In this document: positions 32,288 to 40,837 of the stretch, piece after piece
How positions within the stretch are numbered: the stretch's first letter is position 1
How the letters are laid out: each line of letters begins with the position of its first letter
Origin: Gari tellinella
Taxonomy: Eukaryota > Mollusca > Bivalvia > Cardiida > Psammobiidae
Length of the DNA: 64,000 nt
Reading direction: 5' to 3'
Assembly (NCBI GenBank): GCA_922989275.2
Contig: OV277864.1
Location: 1,302,001 to 1,366,000 of the forward strand
Translations under genes and position numbers: made by a program
The notes under the pieces: generated by a model
Databases searched by the model: none
Told to the model about the DNA's origin: nothing
The model's input: the letters and a program-made list of their open reading frames with translations, nothing else

Positions 32288-32459
32288 AATATAACATAGT
32301 CAACATTGTTTAGCGATAGAGTGGTTTTACTGTATCCTCCTTTGTCTTTGTGACTATAAGTATAGTGTCTCTTTGGATGGTAATGGGAAGAGAAGCTGGG
32401 ACAGATTTGGTCCAGAAATACAGTCCAGTTTCCCCAGCTGATCAAAGTATATTAAATAA

Positions 32460-32650
32460 CAGTAAAACCTCTCTATTACGACCACTTAAAAGAAGGCTAA
32501 TTGATTGTATGAAAGACAGGTGACAGTTTACAGCAAGGTCACAGTAAAACAGAAAGCTCCTATAGGAGCATTCTGTTTTTATTGTCACCTTGCTTTAAGC
32601 AGTCACCTGTCCTATTCACATAATAATTAAAAATAGATAGGTTTTACTTT
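32460..32650. mobile_element. pogo-like MITE with G-type hairpin
   Basis: Ends CAGTAAAACCTCTCTATTA and AATAGATAGGTTTTACT, the usual pogo/mariner-like end. The centre is a G-type hairpin with arms ACAGGTGACAGTTTACAGCA and the complement around AGCTCCTATAGGAGC. A right-end relative is at 56935-57046. Confidence 0.65.
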
Positions 32651-32718
32651 ATTTTCACTAAATTCTGTTGTTCACCTATCAAAGGTTAAAATTACTTTTC
32701 AAAGTTGCATTGCTATTT

Positions 32719-32911
32719 CAGAGCACCAGATAAGGGTAGTTTTTCAAAAACTAAAATCTTTATTTCTGAATTTAACCCTATGGTGTCACTACTCATTAGA
32801 ATCGTCTCGAAGAGACGATTCTAATGAGTAGTAACACCATAGGTTTTGGTGCTGAAATGAGTGAGAAAATGTTTGATTTGTTGAAATAACTACCTCTTAT
32901 CTGGAGCCCTG
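32719..32911. mobile_element. palindromic MITE family D
   Basis: Ends CAGAGCACCAGATAAGGGTA and CTACCTCTTATCTGGAGCCC. Central palindrome 32777-32843, one mismatch, with arms CATTAGAATCGTCTC and GAGACGATTCTAATG. No target repeat was identified. Confidence 0.7.
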
Positions 32912-32989
32912 CTAACTTTTGTGACGGAAATACCCATCTGACAAAGTCACTGTCATATTATTATAGAATTTGCTTATATTTTTCATCTG

Positions 32990-33149
32990 CTTTTACTTTT
33001 TTGAAATTTGAAATTTTATGCGTTTTTGCATTTGATACAAGTGTCAAACAGTTTGGATCCAGATCAGATGTCATGTAACTCGGCATATGATCAGGATCCA
33101 AACTGTTTGCATGTGTAAGTGTTATAGAGCCTGGCAATACAAGGGTTAA
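32990..33149 (+). mobile_element. MITE family B-related, partial
   Basis: Core palindrome arms CAAACAGTTTGGATCCAGA and CAGGATCCAAACTGTTTGC (33046-33110). Right end GGCAATACAAGGG plus TTAA 33146-33149. The left end is unclear. Confidence 0.55.
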
Positions 33150-33274
33150 GTTGTGCCAATTACATAATGGAGAATATATGTTATACAGTGCTTCCTCTCT
33201 TCAACAGCACCCAATGGGAGACAAAGACTGTGTGTGTTGTTTGTTTGAAGGGAGTTGTTATAGGGAGGGAAGTT

Positions 33275-33454
33275 GGCTTACATTTGCAAACAGCTTAAAT
33301 CCAGATCAGACGCCGCGTCAAACCACGTCTGAATCTGGATTCAAGCTGTTTGTCACTTGTCTTTATGGGTTTTTTCTGTCAAAATGTCCATTATGTGACT
33401 TAGAGAAAAAACAGCAGACAACAATTTTAAGCAGAGGATACTGCAGCCGTTAAA
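33275..33454 (-). mobile_element. MITE family B-related, degraded
   Basis: Core arms GCAAACAGCTTAAATCCAGA and TGGATTCAAGCTGTTTGTC. Tail AACAGCAGACAACAATTTTA. TTAA only near the right. Confidence 0.5.
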
Positions 33455-33490
33455 AGGTTGGGCATAATTGTGTTGTTTGGGGAACAGGGT

Positions 33491-33633
33491 CCGAGGTTAT
33501 AAAGCATTTAGGCTGAGTCTGAGTGTGCTCTCAAGCATTTGATTGGTCAGATTTGAGCCTAGGCTCAAATCTGACCAATCAAATGCTTGAGAATATTTAC
33601 AGACTCAACTAAAATGCTTTATAACCTTGGAGC
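33491..33633. mobile_element. palindromic MITE family K
   Basis: Outer arms CCGAGGTTATAAAGCATTT and AAATGCTTTATAACCTTGG. 33530-33591 is a perfect 62-bp palindrome centred on GAGCCTAGGCTC. It ends about 70 bp from ALDH exon 2. No other copy was seen here. Confidence 0.65.
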
Positions 33634-33704
33634 CAGGGGCAAGTGTTGTTCAAAGGGCTGTTGTAGTGAGGGATCATTGTAACACAATTGTATGAGTTGT
33701 CTAC

Positions 33705-33809
33705 CTTGTCTGCCTCTGCTACATGGCAGAGAACATCCCCTGTACATGGGTCAATTGTTGGAAACGTCTTTCCGCTCACAGAGTCTCGCCACTCATTGTT
33801 TATAAATAA
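33705..33809 (-). CDS. ALDH2: aldehyde dehydrogenase (ALDH1/2 group), exon 2
   Basis: Minus-strand exon of 105 bp, 35 codons, phase 0. It starts [20 protein letters not shown] and ends [11 protein letters not shown], the FINNEWxDAVSxKTFPTxNPxTGEVxCxVAEGDK signature at the N-terminus of ALDH2 and ALDH1A enzymes. Acceptor TTTTTCATTTCAG lies before 33809; the donor after 33705 is GTAGAC, the weakest of the four. Exon length equals that recalled for vertebrate ALDH1/2 exon 2. The frame is open across the junctions with exons 1 and 3. Confidence 0.95.
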
Positions 33810-33931
33810 CTGAAATGAAAAAGGATAAAACTGAATAAGATATTTGAAAGAAGCAATGATAACCTGTTCCCTGATAGAAGCACTTGTTCCTTTGTATAAG
33901 CATCTCAAGATGCCTTTGCACTTTCCTCAGC

Positions 33932-34003
33932 TTAACCCTTTACCCTCTAAATAAGTTTTTATGCCTATAATTTATTGAATTCCGCCACTGAAGAAAATAG
34001 CCA
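33932..34003 (+). mobile_element. MITE family A fragment
   Basis: TTAA and left arm CCCTTTACCCTCTAAATAAG to CTGAAGAAAATAGCC, then truncated. Confidence 0.6.
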
Positions 34004-34082
34004 AACACTGACTGGTCTTTTAAAGACTTTATCTGTTTGCTACCTTCCTGCCTAAAGACCCCAACCTCTCTAAAACCTCCCC

Positions 34083-34263
34083 AAACCATGGGCCGTTTTT
34101 CCCTCACCTGAGATAGCTGACAAAATGGAGATAATGAACTATGTCCTGGGCAGGGTCATTTTATACCCCAGGGGCAAAATTTGAACAATCTTGATAGAGG
34201 ACATGTAGATGATGCTATGTGCCAAATATCTTAGCTCAGAGTACTAGGGTTTTAGACTAGAAG
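34083..34263. mobile_element. pearl/Helentron-like element E5, left part
   Basis: Matches E4 at its start (GGGCCGTTTTTCCCTCACCT) and core (CCCAGGGGCAAAATTTGAAC). It is broken at TTTTAGACTAGAAG by a 2.36-kb insertion and continues at 36624. Confidence 0.7.
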
Positions 34264-36618
34264 CAGGGATTTCCCCAGGCCGTTTTCGCCTGTCGCGGGC
34301 GACATGCCTTCCTTCCCGGCGGTCTCTTCGCGACATGCTTTGATCTGGCCGACATGTCTTAATCTGTAGAGCGACTAGCCTTAATCAGGGCTCCGTGTTG
34401 TGTATTCCAGTAATTATTTCATATGCCAAACGCCGTCACGCGTGTCGGGCGTGTGCTTAGCTTCATCAACCAATCAGGAGCTGAATTTCCTTATCTAAAC
34501 GGTGATTGACAGGGACTCGTTCCATTTTGAGGGAGATTAACTTTTGATTGACGTTTCTAAAACCGCTAGTTCTGGTTTTGATGCGAGTAGATTCTACAAC
34601 ATGCCGAACATGGCTTACTTTACAAACAGCGACTTTAATGATTTTCGGAAAACAAGCTACGAACAACGCTGAAAGAAAAATAAATACTAGCCGAAACCGG
34701 AATCTCGGACATTCCTTTTCCCGAATTTAACATTCAAAAGATGATTAACGGTGGACTGAAAATTCGCCGCGAATAATGAGACGTGAAATCGTGCGTCGCC
34801 TCGGAAAAATATCCTCGATACGGGGCCTGTTAAATAAGGAAATTCTCCGCAAATACTGAACAAACGAATGTTTTAAATGAATATAAATTACCTTTTAGAA
34901 TTGATTTCCTCACAACTCCGTATTAATAATCACGTAACAGACGCAAACAGTATTCCAAACTTCCGAAATGAAATCCAAATGCGCGGCATGCTTCCTAGCG
35001 TCATTTTTTGAAAACATCCAATTAGATTAGACGTTATAAACTTCCATTTAGAATGACAGGAAATTAACATAAATTGCGATGTTTAAAATTAGCTCTTATT
35101 CGTAGGCAATGGCTAGCTATCGACGCGGAAGACGTTTTTCGTGGGAGTTTCGGAAAATAAGTTACAAGAGAAGAACAAAAGCAACACATACACGCGGGAA
35201 ACGATGAATCTCTTAAAAAGCTTTCTGGTATTTTTGGTAAATTGAAATTGAATACTTGGGAGATTAAATATTGAAACAAAACAATCGTGACAACACATAT
35301 TCAAGTAGACTTGGTTTTATCTCATGACAAAGTCAAACAGTCCAATTAATTCTTCACAGAGTTAAAAATTTGTTTTCTGTTTTTATGATGGATGGATGTT
35401 AAGAGCAGGCTTCAAGTAAACATGAATCCACCATTTGACATCCACTTGCCGGGATGCAGTGAATTTTTCTATGCTCTTAAACCACAGGTTCTTGACACAT
35501 AAAAAAAAAAAAAATTTTTTTTACGAGACCTCCATTATATTACCGTAGATCTAGATCTATCTTCGATAGAGTACAAAAACAATTTCGTTTTAACCTCAAG
35601 AAAAAACATGGCCGCTAGTGGGTGGGGCAGATTTTCTTCATATGGCTATAAAGTGAAAACTTTAAAAATCTTCTTGTCAAAAACTACTGGTCCGATTTGA
35701 AAGTAATTTTATGCAAATGATCCATGGGTGACCCTCTACCAGATTTCTTAACATTATTTTGATATCTAAAAAAAACATGACCGCCAGTGGGTGGGGCAAG
35801 TTTTCCTTTTGTTACTGTATACTAAAAACTTTAAAAATCTTCTTCTCTGAAACTACTGGGCCAAATTAAAAATAATTTTACAGAAATGGTCAATTGATGA
35901 TCCTCTACAAGATTTCTTAAAATCATTTTATCTTAAATAACATGGCCACCAGTGGGTGGGGCAAGTTTTCCTTATGTTACTGTTTACTAAAAACTTTAAA
36001 AATCTTCTTCTCTGAAACTACTGGTCCAAATTAAAAATAATTTTACACAAATGGTCAATTGATGATCCTCTACAAGATATCTAAAAATCATTTTATCTTA
36101 AATAACATGGCCACCAGTGGGTGGGGCAAGTTTTCCTTATGTTACTGTTTACTAAAAACTTTAAAAATCTTCTTCTCTGAAACTTCTGGTCCAAATTAAA
36201 AATAATTTTACACAAATGGTCAATTGATGATCCTCTACCAGATTTCTTAAAATCTTTTTGTTATTTAAAAAAAAACATGGCCACCAGTGGGAGGGGCAAG
36301 TTTTCCTATTGTTTCTGTATGGAAAAAATTTCAAAATTTTTTTCTCTGAAACTGTTGTTCTGATTTAAGAAGTATTGTACTCAAATGATGATTCATGGGT
36401 GACCATTTGCCAGTTTTCTTCCAATAATCTTCCTAGCTCAAACAACATGGCCACCAGTGGGTGGGGGTGAATAAGTGAAAACTTAAAGCCAAAAATGCAC
36501 TATTTTATTGATTAAAGAGCAAAAAATTTCGCCGCAGCGCGGGAGGGAGCGCCCTCCCGCACCCTCCCCCTATGCCCCAAATTCAACATGCCTTCAGAAA
36601 TTCCTGGGGAAATCCCTG
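34264..36618. mobile_element. hAT-like element, non-autonomous, 2355 bp
   Basis: Perfect 16-bp TIR CAGGGATTTCCCCAGG at 34264-34279 and its complement at 36603-36618, with a 5-bp direct repeat AGAAG outside (34259-34263, 36619-36623). CAGGG ends are typical of hAT; a 5-bp TSD fits the hAT5-type subgroup. GC-rich subterminal block GCGCGGGAGGGAGCGCCC near 36540. No transposase recognised: small open frames at 34466-34730 match nothing known to me. Tandem repeats fill the right half. Confidence 0.78.
35605..36470. repeat. 167-bp tandem repeat, about five units
   Basis: Units begin at AACATGGCCACCAGTGGGTG (CATG at 35607, 35776, 35941, 36106, 36276, 36446; spacing 165-170 bp). The middle units are almost identical. 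It lies wholly inside the hAT-like element. Confidence 0.9.
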
Positions 36619-36623
36619 AGAAG

Positions 36624-37500
36624 GGTTTCTAAGTTTTCCATTGAAAAAATCCTCCAGTGATCTAGATATGCAACAGACTGGAACCATTTGAACAAATATG
36701 TAAAAGACATCTAGAAATGTCACCATGCCGAATATCAAAGCTCTGGCCATATTAGTTTCAGAAATGAAGACATTTGAGAATTTCACTTTATAACTATAAC
36801 CTGCCTTAAACATATATAGTTGGGTATATGTTATACTGTGACCCCTGGGGTGGGGGGGCCAATTTTGTCCCCAGGGGCATAGTTTGAACAAACTTGAAAG
36901 AGGACCTGTAGATGATGCTATGTGCCAAATATGTTAGCTTTGGCCTTTATAGTTTTTGACAAGAAGATTTTGTAAGTTTTCATTGAAAAAATCTATTTTA
37001 GCTCCTGTGACCTAGATATTCAATAGACCAGAACCATTTGAACAAATTACCTAAAGGACATCTAGAAGTGTCACCATGCCACATATCAAAGCTCTGGCCA
37101 TATAAGTTTCAGAGAAGAAGACGTTTAAAAATTTCACTACATAACTCTTTGTAAAATTGTGACCCCCGGGGCGGCCAATTTTGACATCAGGGACATAATT
37201 TCAACAAAGTTGATAGAGGACCTGTAGGAGATGCTATGTGCCAAATATCTAAGATCTTGCCCTTGTTGTTTTGACAAGAAGATTTTTTAAGATTTCCTTA
37301 TTTTTTTCACTTTGGTTATGGCAACCAGAGTTCTGCATTGTTCTTAATTCTTTGAACAAATTTGAAAGAGCTTGACCAAAGGAACATTTCTGTAAAGTTT
37401 GGCTGAAATCTGTTCAGCAGTATAGGAGGAGATGTCATTTGAAGCAATGGTTAACGATGATGCACGATGCACAACGCACGCCGAACGAGGCCGGACTCTG
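36624..37500. mobile_element. pearl/Helentron-like element E5, right part
   Basis: Continues 34083-34263. About 312-bp core units, repeated from near 36838 and 37150 (GTGACCCCTGGGG, then GATGATGCTATGTGCCAAAT). The end (AAGTTTGGCTGAAATCTGTT...GAGGAGATGTCATTTGAA) matches E4, but the ACGG tail and terminal hairpin are decayed. Confidence 0.65.
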
Positions 37501-37529
37501 GACACAAATATGCCCAAAGCAAGCAAAAT

Positions 37530-38510
37530 GTTTAGTAATATAAAAGTAAGTCAAACATCAAGGTCAAGGTCACAAGGTAAAAAGAGGTACTACATACCAG
37601 CTTTGTGTCGACTGGTTCAAATGTTAAAGGAATTTAACATTTTTAGAAAAGTACATGTAGGTCAAATGTAAAGGTCATGACGGCAAAAACGTTGGCATGG
37701 TCAGAAAGGCCTTTACATGAGCAAGTCACTAGCCAAGTTTAAAAGGCAACTAAGCAATAGTGCAAGATTTATAGTCAAGGTTAAGGTTTTGGTTAAGTTT
37801 TAGATAAGTAGGTCAAATATCCAGGTCAAGGTTACATGGTAAAAAAAGATGGTATGTTGGAGAATTCTTGACACAAGGAAGCTGTATACATACCAAGTAA
37901 GAAAGTCATATGCCTACATGTATGTTCAAATTATTTTCCAAAAGTAGGTAAAATGTCAAAGTCAGTAAAGCAAAAGTGTTGGCCTTGTTAGAAAGGTCTT
38001 GACACAAGAAAGTCAAAGGCCAAGTATTCAAGGCCCATGTCCATATAGTGCAGGAGTTATATCTAAGGTTAAAGTTTTAGGTAAAATTTTGGTTAAGTAG
38101 GTCAAATATCAAGGTCAAAGTCTCAAAGTAAAACAATAAGGTACAGCTGGAAAGTATCAACACACGGAGGATGCATACCAAGTATAAAAACTCCATGCCT
38201 GTTTGTTCAAATATGATAGGCATTTAAAGCTGGGGGGGTTGTTTCAAAAAGAAGGTCAAGGTCAATATCAAAGTCGAGGGGGCAAACATGTTGGAATGGT
38301 CGGAAAGGTCTTGACACAAGCAGGTACGTAACATCAGGCAAGTATTAAAGCCACATGTCCAGTTGTGCAAAAGTTATAGGCATTAAAGCCGCATTGTTTG
38401 TTGGGTTTTTTTACACAAACAGGCAGAGCGACAAGCGGAAGGACAAACAAACGGACAGACAGACAGGGCAAAAACTAAGACACCGAATCACAGTTTCTTG
38501 GCGAATAAAA
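37530..38510. mobile_element. pearl-like tandem element L (GGTCAAGGTCA)
   Basis: About three units of about 280-300 bp with AGGTCAAGGTCA (37561) and variants at 37822 and 38112, plus GTTGGCATGGTCAGAAAGG. Tail GGACAAACAAACGGACAGAC at 38441-38465. Non-coding. Confidence 0.65.
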
Positions 38511-38694
38511 TAATAATTTAGGCAGTGAACAAATAACTTTCATTATCCCCAAGCTTCTCCCCCTTTTTTGTATGATTCAACAATGCAATAGACAGTTCAA
38601 TGATGTCCTATTTGAATGTTTAGTTCAATAAAGAAATTGAATTGAATTGAATTTAGTGCCATGTAGCCTACATTGCTCCGACCAAAACACTTAC

Positions 38695-38814
38695 CTTTGT
38701 GTGACTAATTTCTGGGGAGGCGTTTGGCACCGGGAGAGCAGACATACATGCTTTGTGGGTACGAAACACATTGTTAAACTTCCTGACACGCAAAATTCTC
38801 TGCAAAGTAGCCAT
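38695..38814 (-). CDS. ALDH2: aldehyde dehydrogenase (ALDH2-like), exon 1 with start codon
   Basis: Minus-strand ATG at 38814-38812, 40 codons, then donor GTAAGTG after 38695. The peptide starts MATLQRILRVRKFNNVF and continues to ALPVPNASPEISHTK. About 20 residues rich in Arg/Lys and free of acidic residues fit a mitochondrial presequence. The PVPN-x-x-PEI stretch just before exon 2 resembles the equivalent part of ALDH2 (PAPNQQPEV). An in-frame TAG at 38826-38824, four codons upstream, supports this ATG. The enzyme would oxidise acetaldehyde and other aldehydes with NAD+ in the matrix. Catalytic Cys and Glu lie in exons outside the window. Exon 1 itself is weakly conserved, so the call rests on position, splice phase and context. 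Confidence 0.82.
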
Positions 38815-38990
38815 AATTTGACCCTATGTCTATCACAATGTTTACACACTCTGGACACTAAATCCCGGACGCACTAACAGATAAACGAGCGAGTTCAACT
38901 GGCTTACTATAGTTAACTAAAGCGCCGCGCATATGACTATTTAGCGCCGCGCATATGTAGATCAATATACACGTACTTCTGCGACGTCTT
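38815..38990 (-). promoter_or_regulatory. presumed ALDH promoter/5'UTR with 15-bp direct repeat
   Basis: Sequence upstream of the start codon. AGCGCCGCGCATATG occurs twice, at 38921-38935 and 38943-38957, 22 bp apart, in otherwise AT-rich DNA; each copy ends in the E-box-like CATATG. No TATA box was assigned and the transcription start is unknown. Confidence 0.45.
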
Positions 38991-38991
38991 A

Positions 38992-39168
38992 TCTAACTCT
39001 TTGCATGCTGGTGGCAGATATACCCGCCACAGTGATTAACTTTGCAAACAGTTTGGATCCAGATGAGATGATCCAAACTGTTTGACACTCTGACCATGTT
39101 ATGAAAAGAAATTTAGAAAAAATCTATTTTTAGAACAATAGCAGACGACAAAGGTTGCAGACGAAACA
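38992..39168 (-). mobile_element. MITE family B, right end lost
   Basis: Left end CTCTTTGCATGCTGG and collapsed core (GGATCCAGATGAGATGATCC). Ends near GTTGCAGACGAAAC, where M1 begins. About 180 bp upstream of the ALDH start codon. Confidence 0.7.
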
Positions 39169-39300
39169 AGAAATATCTGTAAAGGGGGTATTCAGCGGAA
39201 TGGGTGGTGGAATTCATGATGTAGTTGGTGTGCAAAATTGTATCAAATTGGGGTTTTTTTCCAAAGAATTGTAATATCTTGGATTGAAAAGCAAAAAATA
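39169..39300. mobile_element. Helentron-like element M, left end
   Basis: Starts ACAAGAAATATCTGTAAAGG and continues ATTCAGCGGAATGGGTGGTG, matching 62943. The ACAAG start is like the E elements. The right limit was not found. Confidence 0.45.
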
Positions 39301-39876
39301 CAAATTCAAGGATATAGCATAACTCTGTCTAAAAGACTATAGATCTACTAATGTACAGAAACGCATATCCTAGCTACTGGTAGGAGATCCTCAGATTAAA
39401 CTATTGTTCTATATATCAAACTTCATTCATGTGGAGTTTCTTGAAACAAACTATAACTAAATAAACTGTGCATGCTCATACAGAACAGCAGTCTGCTGTA
39501 CCAGTTCTATAACACCTCACTCTTGTAAATAAATGATGAAACAACACAATTGTGTTAAACTCACTTGAGGCGATTTATTATATTGCTATCAATGTATGGT
39601 AAATTTGTACAAATAGTTAACACTTAAAATAAATTGGTAGTAAACCATTACTAAACAAAACACCTAGATACCACCGTCTATCTATAAAAAAGACTTCTGA
39701 TATCATATCTTGAAACAGAAGCCAGGTGCGTTCCTAGAGGCAAATCGGGGATACACATGATGTCATCAGCTCAGCAGTAAACATTGCAACATTCAGTCTG
39801 TGTCTCTTCATTTTACACTCACATTTCATGTCTGGTAAAACTGTAACTGTTCATAGACCAGCCTGGCTACAGTTTT
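39301..39876. other. no clear feature
   Basis: Upstream of the ALDH promoter. No repeat or gene recognised; part may belong to element M. Confidence 0.3.
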
Positions 39877-40068
39877 AGGGCTCCAGATAAGAGGGAGTAA
39901 ACTGAACAATTTAACGTTTTCTCACTCATTTCAGCACCAAACCCTATGGTGTTACCACTCATCTGGATGGTCTCAACGAGACAATTCAAATGAGTAGTGA
40001 CAACATATGGTTTAATACACAAATAAATATTTTAAGTTTTGAAATACTCCCCTTATCTGGAGCCGTGG
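39877..40068. mobile_element. palindromic MITE family D
   Basis: Ends GGGCTCCAGATAAGAGGGAG and CTCCCCTTATCTGGAGCC. The central palindrome is more decayed than at 32777. TGGCTAC occurs on both sides (near 39864 and 40057) but not flush with the ends. Confidence 0.65.
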
Positions 40069-40837
40069 CTACTATCCAATCAGACGATTCAGTTTCAACA
40101 GGTGCTCTTAATTCTAATTTTCTGATCAAATATGATTGGTTGAAATGTTGGTGTAAATAGAAATGTTGGTCTAAATAGATACCATTCGGCTCCGCTGAAA
40201 AAATTACCCAGCGTGCAAAAAGCTTATAATTATATCCCCTGGTGGCATGTGTATGGCTGCTTGAGTTTAAAACGCCTTAAATGATTGGCATGTAAACAAG
40301 TAATTTAGTTACATATGATATCTACTAACTTAAATATAACCAGATGAATCTCATGATTGCTCGGTTTTGAAACCCCTCCCCCTTCCCCCAATTTTGTCTA
40401 TGCCCCCCCCCCCCCTTTTTTTTTTTACCAACGCGGAGTTACATCTGGTTAGTCAGCTGAACTTACCATGTTTTTTATTAATACACAACTGCAGTCACAA
40501 CTCTTTGAAGTACCAAAACCTTGTGTTTTGATTGCTATAAAATCAATACAAATAGCGCGAAAAAATCTTTAGCACTACATTACCTAAGAAATTTACCTTC
40601 GTCTTGCATTAATCTATCAGGTGTATTTTTTAAACGAGAATAAGGTTTTTGTTTAAATTGTCGCTTTTCAAAGACGGGTTTAACTGTAGATCTAGTGGGA
40701 GAGCCGCACAGGTAACCCAATCAGCTGTCTAACAGAATATCAATAAGTTTTGTCTTCACACACAGGTACTTGACACATACATCTAGATCTATTACCCCCC
40801 AAAAATAGACTTCTATTATAGATACAGGTATAAAGTG
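40069..40837. other. no gene; homopolymer tract and B remnant
   Basis: A B right end (AATTACCCAGCGTGCAAAAAG) at 40200-40222 and a C14/T-run at 40404-40428. Small tandem AAATGTTGGT(G/C)TAAATAG at 40144-40180. No gene recognised. Confidence 0.4.

Noticed and set aside
33151..33453. 100-codon plus-strand frame beside ALDH exon 2
   Set aside because: Covers two degraded B-type palindromes; no domain, and on the opposite strand to the gene.
34466..34730. Possible transposase frames in the hAT-like element
   Set aside because: Short, on both strands, and without any recognisable hAT, zinc-finger or catalytic motif.
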